Of a stretch of 60,120 bases of DNA, positions 44,582 to 52,575 are shown in pieces. The stretch comes from an uncultured Dorea sp. GTDB lineage: Bacteria; Bacillota; Clostridia; Lachnospirales; Lachnospiraceae. Position 1 is the stretch's first letter. Every line of letters starts with the position of its first letter. The notes under the pieces were generated by a model. The model was given only the letters and a program-made list of their open reading frames with translations, did no database searches and was not told where the DNA came from. The stretch covers positions 1 through 60,120 of the forward strand of contig CAJULU010000021.1 in the NCBI GenBank assembly GCA_910587575.1. The letters are read 5' to 3'. The position numbers and the translations under genes were made by a program.

Positions 44582-45355
44582 CTATTCAGCAAAATTATAT
44601 TCTACCTCTTTTGCCCCGTCCAGACAGTTGTATACATTCGTATACCCCATATCCACCAGAGCCTGTGCCGCTACCGCAGATTTGTTGCCTGAATAGCAGT
44701 GGGTAATAATCTTTGCCCCCTTGTCTGAAGGCAGCTCTCCCTGGGCATCTTCCATCTTCTCCGGGTCTGCATTGATTGCATTTTTAAAATGCCCTGCCTC
44801 ATAGTCAGCGGCATCCCTTAAATCAACGATTGCTATATCGCCTGCGTCTCCAGCCTCCTGAAGCTCGTCTGCACGGATGTTCCCCCATGTGACAAGGTTG
44901 TATCCGCCGTCTGCTACCCCTTCTGCATTGGTGACATCTGAAAATCCATTCTCGACCAGAATATCTGCTGCTTCCCCGCTTTTTTTACCGGAGTTGCAGA
45001 CCGTTATCACAGCCTTGTCCTTCCATTCCTCGATTGAAGCCAGATTATCTGCGAAAGTGTCAATTGGCATGTTGATTGCAAATTTCACATGGCCTTCCTT
45101 GTACTCCTCTTCACTTCTCACATCAATAACAAGGCATTCTTCCTTCTTGTCCTTGTCATCCTCGATTTTCTGAAGCTCAGCAGCGTCCATGGACTTGACT
45201 TCCGCTTTTTCATTCCCTGCGTCCTCGCTCTCAGCGCTCCCCGCAGTCTCCGCTGCCGGTTCCTTCTCTTCTGATCCGGAACCTTCGCATGCTGCAAGGG
45301 AGAACATCATCATGGACGCAAGTAATGCTGCAAGAAATCTTTTACAATTTCTCAT
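44582..45355 (-). CDS. Exported lipoprotein with two active-type rhodanese domains
   Basis: A 257-residue lipoprotein (lipobox LAACEGS, acidic linker) with two compact rhodanese domains. Each keeps a catalytic cysteine: VCNSGKKSG (about residue 119) and HCYSGNKSA (about 215). Each has the DVRS/DLRD and GH-(I/F) opening motif (VIDVRSEEEYKEGHV, IVDLRDAADYEAGHF). It is first gene of the operon, with AGGAGG before the ATG. It probably carries persulfide (or selenide) on the outer face of the membrane. Confidence 0.92.
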   Translation of the reverse strand: MRNCKRFLAALLASMMMFSLAACEGSGSEEKEPAAETAGSAESEDAGNEKAEVKSMDAAELQKIEDDKDKKEECLVIDVRSEEEYKEGHVKFAINMPIDTFADNLASIEEWKDKAVITVCNSGKKSGEAADILVENGFSDVTNAEGVADGGYNLVTWGNIRADELQEAGDAGDIAIVDLRDAADYEAGHFKNAINADPEKMEDAQGELPSDKGAKIITHCYSGNKSAVAAQALVDMGYTNVYNCLDGAKEVEYNFAE

Positions 45356-45377
45356 GACTCATTTCCTCCTGATTTCA

Positions 45378-45451
45378 TAAAATATTAATATTTTAGACAT
45401 TTTCTGTCTGTTTTTTTATATTATCATAAGAAAATATGCCCGTCTAATCAA
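45378..45451 (-). promoter_or_regulatory. Operon promoter with two operator-like palindromes
   Basis: Promoter TTGATT (45446-45451), 17-base spacer, TATGAT (45423-45428). Just downstream of the expected start are AGACA-N5-TGTCT (45395-45409) and a perfect 18-base palindrome TAAAATATT-AATATTTTA (45378-45395). A repressor binding there would block the whole operon. Confidence 0.7.
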
Positions 45452-45507
45452 TATTTGTAATAACACCACCTGTTTATAGATTCCATTCATAAATCTATTG
45501 GCCGGCT

Positions 45508-45544
45508 GCCGCATGCCGGTTGCCAGCCCTCTGCTTCTCCTGCT
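45508..45544. repeat. Dispersed 37-base repeat, copy B
   Basis: Matches 5191-5227 at 31 of 37 positions without gaps; the shared core is TCTGCTTCTCCTGCT preceded by TGCCAGCC. Both copies are mainly intergenic. Confidence 0.45.
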
Positions 45545-45577
45545 ACCCGATCATCTTCAACGCCATACCCCAAGACA

Positions 45578-45614
45578 CAAAAAACTGCCGGAATATCGCA
45601 TCTTCCAGCAGTTT
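45578..45614 (-). terminator. Terminator of the DUF4091/acyltransferase unit
   Basis: AAACTGC..GGAA pairs with TTCC.GCAGTTT, then TTTTTTG on the minus strand. Confidence 0.8.
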
Positions 45615-45642
45615 CCCCTAATATTCTATTTACCAGTCAATG

Positions 45643-46452
45643 TTACTGTATCATAAAAAATCCGGCGCCGGTGCCAAGTTTCCGGCCGGAAAGCATATAT
45701 TCCTTCGCCCCTTTCCGAAGAGACGTATCCTCCGGGTACAGCCTGCAATCTGCAAGAACCTCCCCGAAGATTCTCATCTCTGGCTGCTGGCTGTCATAGC
45801 CCACCTCTGTCACCTCGAAAAGATTCTGGAAACGGATGATATTACTGGTCTCTGGCAGGATCTCCTTCAGATGCGGAGACAACAGCCAGGAATCACAGAC
45901 ATATACCTGATATTCCTTACCGAAAAATTCTGCTGCCTGGCCGAAGGACTTCCGGCACTCCTCATAAATTAATGGCTCCCCTGCCGGAATATGTATGTTC
46001 AGCACCTTTGTTCCTGCCAAAATTGCCTGGCTTTCCCCCTTCATCTCCTTCTCTGTTATGCCAGGCTCGAACTGCAGCCTGCCAAGCCGGAACAGCTTCC
46101 TCTTCACAGACAGCGAAAGCCACTCAAGTTCTTCCAGACCATAGACGCCATGCTTCCGGTTACATTCCCTGCACCAGATTGTAATATCGTAGAAGGTCTG
46201 ATCAAATATCTTATCCCCATATCCCTTCTTCTGATATTCTTCATAAGTATCCAGTGCCAGCTTCAGATAGAATTCCAAAGCCCATGTATAACCAGCTCCA
46301 ACGGACTTCCATTCTACCACAAACTGTCTGATATCCTGGTCAAACCGGTCTTTCCAGACAGCGTATTCCTTCACGCCGATCCGCTCCTTACGGACCTGTT
46401 CACGCGCCTCCCTGGGCAGATGAATCCGTTCCATTAATTCTTCTAACTTCAT
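45643..46452 (-). CDS. Acyltransferase-like protein (NAT_N/GNAT_C type)
   Basis: A 269-residue cytoplasmic protein resembling Lachnospiraceae proteins with an NAT_N-like N-terminal and a GNAT-like C-terminal domain. Visible marks are LEELEWLSLSVKRKLFRLGR and LNIHIPAGEPLIYEECRKSF. No signal peptide or membrane helix. GGAGATTT precedes the ATG. It follows the DUF4091 gene by about 70 bases and is probably co-transcribed with it. The substrate is unknown and the family call is from memory of similar proteins. Confidence 0.65.
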   Translation of the reverse strand: MKLEELMERIHLPREAREQVRKERIGVKEYAVWKDRFDQDIRQFVVEWKSVGAGYTWALEFYLKLALDTYEEYQKKGYGDKIFDQTFYDITIWCRECNRKHGVYGLEELEWLSLSVKRKLFRLGRLQFEPGITEKEMKGESQAILAGTKVLNIHIPAGEPLIYEECRKSFGQAAEFFGKEYQVYVCDSWLLSPHLKEILPETSNIIRFQNLFEVTEVGYDSQQPEMRIFGEVLADCRLYPEDTSLRKGAKEYMLSGRKLGTGAGFFMIQ

Positions 46453-46522
46453 ATGATAAATCTCCGCTTTCTGTTTTTTAGGACTTCTCTTTTCTGTCGT
46501 TACTTTCCGGGCATCTTCTCTT

Positions 46523-48190
46523 TCAGACCGCTTTCATCCTCCGTGCAATCTCATGGTTTACCCGGTTCCGCAGCGTAATCAGATACATATCCGATTTCGG
46601 GTACCGTTTAAACGTAACCGGCTCTGCCAGTTCTCCCTCAATCAATTCCATCACATACTCCTTACCGGCCAGCGATTCCAGCAGCCGCAGCGCTCTCAGG
46701 TCTGTAAGAGCTTCATAGTGGACCATCATCCGGACAGATTCCTCGGGATACCCGTCACTGCCCGGATATACCAGGAAGGGATCGCCTGCCGGAAACGCAT
46801 TACCCGCATCTGTCACCTGGTAGGGATTGATATGCTCCATCGAAAACTGACTGTTATAGAAATTATATCCCCAGTGCAGAATTCCGGCAATATCGAACTT
46901 GAACAGCTGTACTCCATAGATCCGGTTTCTTGCCGAAGGCATGGACATAAACCGGTTGCTCACCTCATAAGACTGGGCAGTACAGTAATACGTCCACAGA
47001 TCCGTCACCCCATGTTCCAGAAATACCTCTATCTCGTTATTCCCCGGAACCGGCCGGTCGACCAGCCCGTGCCGGTAGAACTCATAACTGGAAAGTGCAT
47101 CTAACGTATGGAACCCTTCCAGCAGATTTCCCAGAGATTCCTTGGCTGCCCGGAACCTTTCCAGATGCTCCTCCCCCGGCTCATCCGAAATATGAAAATA
47201 AGTATTCTCTGCAATCCCCCATTCCCGCAGTCTTTCTGTCAGCTGAGGCAGGAAACAGTGTAAAAACCTGGTATACTCACCCACTGCAGGCGTATGCCAC
47301 CCAAAGATCTTCACTTCTTTCCCATCCGCCGTGGCCACTACCTTGGGCGCATATTTCGCACCCCACTGAGAGAACAGGTGGGACATCTCATAGTATTCGA
47401 TTCCACAGGATCTGCACAGATCAATCCAGCGTTTCAGCCTGCCGAATCCAAACCTGTATTCTCCGTCCTTCACTTCTACCTCGACCAGCTGCGTCGTAGT
47501 CCGCTCCAGTCCTTCCGCTGTATCCAGCGGTGATGTAAAGAGCGGAACCAGCATCATGTTACATCCTCTCAGCACATATTCATGGAAATAATTCTCAAGA
47601 AGCTTCCAGTGCTCTTCTGAAAATACTTCCACCTGATAATAGTCTGCAAGACAGTCCGCATGGAACCATTCCGTATGTATGATCTCCTGTTTTGGCAGAA
47701 CCACCCCGATGACCTCTATCTTCATCACGGACGAACATACCGGCCCGCCGTCTTTCACAAGCTGGATCTCAATCTCATACTCCCCGGCTTTTATCTCCTG
47801 CGTCACTTCCACGTCAATCCACAGGCTTCTCCACTGACGGGAACATACGATAACCTTCCCGTTCTTTACGTCCCGCAGAAGATCCGGATATAGCCCGGAA
47901 GAGGTTCTCAGATAATTATCGTCCACCATACGATTGACTGCGCGCCCCACCGGGACCTGTTCCACAGTCCTGATACGGAGCCATTTCTCCAAAGGCGACA
48001 GGACTCTTAAGTCCAGCCGCTCACGCTCAGAACAATCTCCTGTATATGCGGCCTGAAAAGATACCGTTTCTCCCCAGAGTGCGCTGAGTTTCAGGCATTC
48101 CGGCCGATAGACCGGAGTCTCGTCCTGGAATACTTTTTCCAGGGAGCTTAATAACTTCATCTCATACTTTACTGTTTTCTGTTCACACAT
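46523..48190 (-). CDS. DUF4091 (glycoside-hydrolase-like) protein
   Basis: A 555-residue protein. An N-terminal beta domain (about 1-160; ALWGETVSFQAAYTG, SLWIDVEVTQEIKAGEY) is followed by a TIM-barrel-like region with HTEWFHADCLADYY, MMLVPLFTSPL, EYYEMSHLFSQWG and FHISDEPGEEHL. A DUF4091 module is centred on LWTYYC...GILHWGYNFYN. No signal peptide, so it acts in the cytoplasm, probably on a small glycoside. GAGG lies 9 bases before the ATG. Grouped with the acyltransferase-like and tocopherol-cyclase-like genes. Confidence 0.85.
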   Translation of the reverse strand: MCEQKTVKYEMKLLSSLEKVFQDETPVYRPECLKLSALWGETVSFQAAYTGDCSERERLDLRVLSPLEKWLRIRTVEQVPVGRAVNRMVDDNYLRTSSGLYPDLLRDVKNGKVIVCSRQWRSLWIDVEVTQEIKAGEYEIEIQLVKDGGPVCSSVMKIEVIGVVLPKQEIIHTEWFHADCLADYYQVEVFSEEHWKLLENYFHEYVLRGCNMMLVPLFTSPLDTAEGLERTTTQLVEVEVKDGEYRFGFGRLKRWIDLCRSCGIEYYEMSHLFSQWGAKYAPKVVATADGKEVKIFGWHTPAVGEYTRFLHCFLPQLTERLREWGIAENTYFHISDEPGEEHLERFRAAKESLGNLLEGFHTLDALSSYEFYRHGLVDRPVPGNNEIEVFLEHGVTDLWTYYCTAQSYEVSNRFMSMPSARNRIYGVQLFKFDIAGILHWGYNFYNSQFSMEHINPYQVTDAGNAFPAGDPFLVYPGSDGYPEESVRMMVHYEALTDLRALRLLESLAGKEYVMELIEGELAEPVTFKRYPKSDMYLITLRNRVNHEIARRMKAV

Positions 48191-48220
48191 CTCCTATTTC
48201 CTCACTTCTCTCCCATCTTC

Positions 48221-49069
48221 TTACTGCCGTTTTAACTCATATTCAAAAGAAGCCCGGTCCGTCTGAAAGGAAAAGAAAGTATTTTTTCCTTTCCGAAACC
48301 GGTAAGCCGCCCGGCAGACCGCATTCTCATGAATTGTCCTTGTCATGTTCCCGTTAGCCGGAGCTTTCAGCGGATTTCTGACCTTTTCCATCAGCCTGGC
48401 TTCCAATTCCAGATTTCCCTGCACAATTCGAAGCAGCCCGTCCCGAACTTGTACCGCTTTTGCACCCAGATAAGTTGCCAGCCTGTATTCTCTGCCTTTC
48501 CATAGTACAACGCCAATGACGCCCCGGAAATGAAACCGCCCGATCGGAACATCCGCTACGGCCAGCATCAGCGAACCGCCCCGGAAATTACATTGCGTCC
48601 ATGCGTATTCTTTCGGAAATGAATCCCCCTGGTCCCCCTCCCAATATCCAGAATCATTCTGGAACAGATATTCCTGCCTGTTTATAAACATTTTTCCAGA
48701 AACAAAATGCCGCATACTTCGCACACTGTGCCGACATTCCAGGAAAGGCAGTATGGAAAACGGTCCCATAATATCATATTTTACCGGTGACAGCGGCCCG
48801 AAACGTAATTCCCCATTAATGTCCAGTTCCGGCGTATGTACTGCCAGAAGAATACCTCTCTCTCCGAAGCGGTTTTTTCCTATCCAGATCTCCCTCTCTG
48901 TCCGGTGGAACGCAGCAGCAGGGTAATCAACATTCCATACATGATTTTCCGTAATGATCTGAATGGAACATAATCCCTGTTGTCCCGACCTGTGAACCGC
49001 CGGTATGACTGCCAGGGTCTGGGTTTCAGACTGACATTTAAAATACCATCCATAAAAGAAATTTTGCAT
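48221..49069 (-). CDS. Tocopherol-cyclase-family protein
   Basis: A 282-residue beta-rich protein matching the bacterial branch of the tocopherol cyclase family (PF14249). Marks are FFYGWYFKCQS...LAVIPAVH at the start, GPFSILPFLECRHSV, GYWEGDQGDSFPKEYAWTQC and GVIGVVLWKGREYRLATYLGA. These bacteria make no tocopherol, so the reaction must differ; a lipid or glycoside role is possible. GGAGGGCAG precedes the ATG. First of a three-gene unit with DUF4091 and the acyltransferase-like gene. Confidence 0.82.
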   Translation of the reverse strand: MQNFFYGWYFKCQSETQTLAVIPAVHRSGQQGLCSIQIITENHVWNVDYPAAAFHRTEREIWIGKNRFGERGILLAVHTPELDINGELRFGPLSPVKYDIMGPFSILPFLECRHSVRSMRHFVSGKMFINRQEYLFQNDSGYWEGDQGDSFPKEYAWTQCNFRGGSLMLAVADVPIGRFHFRGVIGVVLWKGREYRLATYLGAKAVQVRDGLLRIVQGNLELEARLMEKVRNPLKAPANGNMTRTIHENAVCRAAYRFRKGKNTFFSFQTDRASFEYELKRQ

Positions 49070-49138
49070 ATATTCTGCCCTCCAAAAAAAGATCCGTTTT
49101 TATTCTCTCTCAAATGGTTTTCTTTTATACATGGTATC

Positions 49139-49287
49139 TCTGTCAACGCTCTCATATTCCAGTCGTCTCCGGTCAGCCCCACTCAGCTTCTGCAATGCTT
49201 CATACGCTTCTCCAGAATATTCGCTTGTCAGCATTTACCGATTAGATACATCATATCATGAAACAGGAGCATAGAGAATAAAAATTT
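49139..49287 (-). pseudogene. Remnant of a second PD-(D/E)XK transposase gene
   Basis: Minus-strand bases 49149-49229 translate to TSEYSGEAYEALQKL then SGADRRRLEYES, matching TSVYFGEAYEALQRL and SADERRRLEYEE of the intact gene at 33796-34713. The adjacent 49240-49285 matches that gene's upstream DNA (TTTCATGATATGATG and CTCTATGC), so the front two thirds of the coding region have been deleted. No usable frame remains. Confidence 0.85.
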
Positions 49288-49333
49288 ATACGGAAATAAC
49301 ATGCAATCTTTTTCTCAAAATCACTCCCAGATG

Positions 49334-49366
49334 AAAAACTGCCGGAAAATCAGATTTTCCGGCAGC
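49334..49366 (-). terminator. thiT terminator
   Basis: GCTGCCGGAAAA/TTTTCCGGCAG stem followed by TTTTTC on the minus strand. Confidence 0.85.
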
Positions 49367-49383
49367 CTCTCCTATCATAACCG

Positions 49384-49947
49384 TTACATAGTCTGTCTCT
49401 TCACCGTATCCAGCGCCTTTGCCACAGGTGGAATGGATAGAATGACCAGCGTAATCAGACCTTCCGCCCCCAGATAACTTCCCTGGTACAGGGCAGAGTA
49501 TACCCAGGGATTCATGCCCTCCGGCGCATAAGCGGCAAAGAAGAACACGCCGGACAGAGTCGAGAATACGAATCTCCCCAGAACGCCCAGGACATAGCCT
49601 GCCTGAAGTCCGTACCTGCGGCCGCAGAAAAGCCCGGACAATCCCAGTGCGCCAAAGGCCAGCGGATAGTCAAAAAGCACCTGGGGAACTGACATCATAT
49701 AGGGATCCACAATAAACTGCAGCAAACCGAAGCCGACTCCCGCAAGGATTCCGTACCCGGCTCCGAACCAGTACCCGATCAGACAGATAAACAACATGGA
49801 TAACAGTGTGACTGAACCGCCCATAGGCATTTCCCATACTTTTATATAGGAAGTGACCATTGCAAGTGCGATTCCCATAGCAGAAAAAACGAGTTTCCTG
49901 ACAGCAGAAGACGTACTCCTGCCTGTGACAGAATGAATTTGTGACAT
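49384..49947 (-). CDS. thiT: ThiT thiamine-binding S component of an ECF transporter
   Basis: A 187-residue membrane protein with six helices of the ThiT family, which captures thiamine and works with shared EcfAA'T subunits (not in this window). Marks are GIALAMVTSYIKVWEMPMGGS, YGILAGVGFGLLQFIVDPY, DYPLAFGALGLSGLF and the late YQGSYLGAE. It lies directly under a TPP riboswitch, which confirms the substrate. AAGGAGA before the ATG touches the end of the aptamer. Confidence 0.96.
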   Translation of the reverse strand: MSQIHSVTGRSTSSAVRKLVFSAMGIALAMVTSYIKVWEMPMGGSVTLLSMLFICLIGYWFGAGYGILAGVGFGLLQFIVDPYMMSVPQVLFDYPLAFGALGLSGLFCGRRYGLQAGYVLGVLGRFVFSTLSGVFFFAAYAPEGMNPWVYSALYQGSYLGAEGLITLVILSIPPVAKALDTVKRQTM

Positions 49948-49958
49948 TATGAAATTCT

Positions 49959-50048
49959 CCTTTCCTTACGCCGGCATTACCCGGATCAAGTTTTAAGGGT
50001 CTGTATGCCCTGCATACATCTCAGCCATTCTCAGCGCCCCTGTGTGAC
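49959..50048 (-). ncRNA. TPP riboswitch (THI element)
   Basis: Minus-strand RNA with the THI-box core: GGGGCGCTGAGA.., GGCTGAGAT in the pyrimidine-sensing arm, GACCC, then ACTTGATCCGGGTAATGCC and GGCGTAAGGAAAGG. The 3' end runs into the thiT ribosome binding site with no separate terminator, so control is probably at translation start. Confidence 0.95.
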
Positions 50049-50054
50049 ATCTAT

Positions 50055-50083
50055 AGAATAAATCCAGAGAAAGAAAAAGTCAA
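50055..50083 (-). promoter_or_regulatory. thiT promoter
   Basis: TTGACT (50078-50083), 17-base spacer, TATTCT (50055-50060). The -35 overlaps the stop codon of the upstream kinase-like gene, so thiT can be transcribed on its own. Confidence 0.75.
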
Positions 50084-51090
50084 GCAGAAAATATTGCCTC
50101 GATTCTTTCCAGGAACCCTTCTTTCAGATACGCTTCCATTTTACAAAACGTCTCTTCATTCCGGATCAGCCTGCCTGGCTCCTGATACTGCACCCAGGCC
50201 ATCGCACACCAGGTGAGCCCTCTCAGACAGGTTATGGGGATAAACAGCTTCAGACGGTCTTCTACCCCCTGTACGTCATATCTGTCTGCCACATATGTCT
50301 TGTACCGCCGGACAAAGGAATCCATCTCATTCTGATCAAGGATCACGTCCGTCTTCCAGAAGGTGGTCGTGGGAGCAAGGAAATGTCCCAGATCCTGCAC
50401 AGGATCGCCGTACAGCGGCTTCTCCCAGTCAACCAGATAATTGTTCCTTCCTTCTCCATTGATCAGAAAATTCCCGGAATTCAGTTCTGTATTGATACAA
50501 CAGCGATATCCTTCATACTCCGGAACCCGCTCAAGCATCTGCTGCCCCCTCTTAAGCAGCCGCTCGATCCTCCGTTTTTTTCCCGGATCCCCGAGCCGGG
50601 AATGATAATATGTTTCTACCATCTCATTGCATTCGTCCAAAATTGCCTGCAGAGGGTTTTCAGGTATCAGCAGTCCTGCATCTCTGGTCACAGGGACACT
50701 GTGGATATCCGCAAGACACTGGGCGGCAAAGTCCATCTCCCGTCTGTAATCCAGAGCGTGCCCTTCCAGGAATTCCATGACCAGAATGCCTGCATCCAGC
50801 TTCTTCCTGCTTCCGTCCACATAGAGAGCCTTCGGAGTCCGTCCCGAATCTTCCAGTAATCTCAACGCATGATATTCATATCCGATCTGATCGTCAAGAT
50901 GCATCTGGCTTGCGGTATTCACTCTGAGAACCAGTCTTTTGCCGGACACAGGGTGAAGGAACAGATAATTAACATTGTACTCTCCCTGGGCCAGCAGCCG
51001 GCATTCGATCTCTTCCCTGTGCGGAATCCCTAAACTTTCCTTAAATTCTTCTGTCTGAATATATTCCTTTAGTCCTGTAAATCTCTCCAT
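50080..51090 (-). CDS. APH/choline-kinase-fold phosphotransferase
   Basis: A 336-residue aminoglycoside-phosphotransferase-fold protein. An N-terminal ATP-binding lobe (LLAQGEYNVNYLF; RLVLRVNT) precedes a C-terminal lobe. Where common members have HGDLxxxN it reads NTELNSGNFLI, so His and the catalytic Asp are replaced by Asn and Glu; the metal motif is LVDWEKPLYGDP. Similar NTE forms exist in related proteins, so it may still be active. Next to thiT, a thiamine-kinase-like role is an attractive guess but unproved. GAGGG lies upstream of the ATG. Confidence 0.82.
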   Translation of the reverse strand: MERFTGLKEYIQTEEFKESLGIPHREEIECRLLAQGEYNVNYLFLHPVSGKRLVLRVNTASQMHLDDQIGYEYHALRLLEDSGRTPKALYVDGSRKKLDAGILVMEFLEGHALDYRREMDFAAQCLADIHSVPVTRDAGLLIPENPLQAILDECNEMVETYYHSRLGDPGKKRRIERLLKRGQQMLERVPEYEGYRCCINTELNSGNFLINGEGRNNYLVDWEKPLYGDPVQDLGHFLAPTTTFWKTDVILDQNEMDSFVRRYKTYVADRYDVQGVEDRLKLFIPITCLRGLTWCAMAWVQYQEPGRLIRNEETFCKMEAYLKEGFLERIEAIFSA

Positions 51091-51126
51091 ATCGTTTCAT
51101 CCCTCTTCCCTGACCTGACAGCCGTT

Positions 51127-51390
51127 CTAAATCCTGTCCAGCATCTCCATTACCTCTTTCTGTTCTGAAAGCTTTTCGGAATCATGATGACCATACTTCA
51201 GCCCGATCACCATAAGCGCCCCTGTAAATGCTCCGCAGGTATCAGTCTGAAACATTCCTCCGCCAAAACAGGCAGCCACCTTATTGGCCGATTCCTCTGA
51301 GATTCCCGTCTCTTTCGCATAATGAGACACTATAACCTGGGAACAGTCATACCCCTTGGCAAACTGTCCGGCGATTACTTTCTCTTCCAT
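51127..51390 (-). CDS. Short C-GCAxxG-C-C family protein
   Basis: An 87-residue protein with the front half of the C-GCAxxG-C-C redox family: FAKGYDCSQVIVSHYAKE, AACFGGGMFQTDTCGAFTGALMVIGLKYG. Usual members are about 140 residues and carry two further C-terminal cysteines. This one stops after MEMLDRI and lacks them, so it is either a short form or a truncation. The start at 51390 has AAAGGAGAG upstream. It lies about 30 bases after the Fe-S aldo/keto reductase. Confidence 0.85.
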   Translation of the reverse strand: MEEKVIAGQFAKGYDCSQVIVSHYAKETGISEESANKVAACFGGGMFQTDTCGAFTGALMVIGLKYGHHDSEKLSEQKEVMEMLDRI

Positions 51391-51421
51391 CGTACCTCTC
51401 CTTTCGATTCCTACTTTCCCA

Positions 51422-52543
51422 TCACAGGACACCCTCGAACTGCTTTACTACCTCTTTCAGCCATTTTCTGACTGGAAGATGCTGGGGACACATCTCTTCA
51501 CACTGCCCGCATTCCACACAGTCACTGGCTTTCCCAGCCTTCCCGGCAATATGTCCGTACATGACCGTCTGGGCTGTCCATGCCTTCGTGGATGATTCCT
51601 GCATATCCATATTATAAAGGGAAAAATATTTCGGTATGGCTATGTCTGCCGGACATTTATGTAAGCAATAGGCACACCCGGTACAGGGAATCGTAATGCT
51701 TCTATTGATTACATCCGCCGCTTTCTGCGTAGCGGCAATCTCCTCTTCTGTCAGCGGGACAAACTTTTCCATATAAGAGAGATTATCCCGCAGCTGCTCC
51801 ATGCTGCTCATTCCGCTCAGCACCATCATCACGTTATCCAGACCGGCCGCAAACCGGACCGCCCATGATGCGACAGACATATCCGGATCACAGGAACGAA
51901 GCAGGGATTCTGCTTCTTCCGGGAGACTGGCAAGGGTTCCTCCCTTGACCGGTTCCATGACGATCACAGGCTTTCCGTGCCGTTTCGCCGTCTCATAACA
52001 TCTCCTGGACTGGATAACCGGGCTTTCCCAGTCCAGATAATTCAGCTGTATCTGCACAAAATCCACTTCCGGATGCTGTGTCAGAATGTCGTCCAGCACA
52101 TCCGCCGTATCATGAAAGGAAAAACCGATCTGCTTTACAAGCCCGGCTTCCTTCTTCCGCTTCATGAAATCAAACACGTGAAGTTTCTCTGCAATTTCCC
52201 TGCGGTCCCTTCCCATATCGTGAATCAGATAATAATCAAAATATTTCACGCCGCAGCGGGAAAGCTGCTTCTTAAAATACCTCTCAAGTTCCTCTTCTCT
52301 CTGAATAATCACAAGCGGCAGCTTGTCCGCCAGCTGATATGCCAGGCGTGGATGGCGTCTGACCAGGCAGTCCCTGAGCGCCGCCTCAGAATTCCCGTTG
52401 TGATAGAACCAGGCTGTATCAAAATACTGAAACCCCTTTTCAATAAAGTAATCCACCATCCGGCATAATGTTTCCTTATCCACGTTTCCAAACTCTCCGT
52501 TTACCACCGGAAGCCTCATGAAACCAAACCCCAGCTTTTTCAT
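51422..52543 (-). CDS. Aldo/keto reductase with C-terminal ferredoxin domain
   Basis: A 373-residue fusion. The TIM-barrel AKR part (MKKLGFGFMRLP, FDTAWFYHNGNSE with catalytic Tyr, YLIHDMG, IGFSFHD) is followed at about 285-350 by a 2[4Fe-4S] domain (CTGCAYCLHKCP and CVECGQCEEMCP). Such proteins are common in anaerobic Clostridia; electrons may come from ferredoxin. Substrate unknown. GGAGG lies 9 bases before the start at 52543. Confidence 0.93.
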   Translation of the reverse strand: MKKLGFGFMRLPVVNGEFGNVDKETLCRMVDYFIEKGFQYFDTAWFYHNGNSEAALRDCLVRRHPRLAYQLADKLPLVIIQREEELERYFKKQLSRCGVKYFDYYLIHDMGRDRREIAEKLHVFDFMKRKKEAGLVKQIGFSFHDTADVLDDILTQHPEVDFVQIQLNYLDWESPVIQSRRCYETAKRHGKPVIVMEPVKGGTLASLPEEAESLLRSCDPDMSVASWAVRFAAGLDNVMMVLSGMSSMEQLRDNLSYMEKFVPLTEEEIAATQKAADVINRSITIPCTGCAYCLHKCPADIAIPKYFSLYNMDMQESSTKAWTAQTVMYGHIAGKAGKASDCVECGQCEEMCPQHLPVRKWLKEVVKQFEGVL

Positions 52544-52575
52544 CAATACTTTCCTCCGCTTTTCTATCCCGTTCC

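Noticed and set aside
49384..51090. thiT and the kinase-like gene as a single riboswitch-controlled operon
   Set aside because: The riboswitch and a separate promoter lie between them, so only thiT is under the switch.
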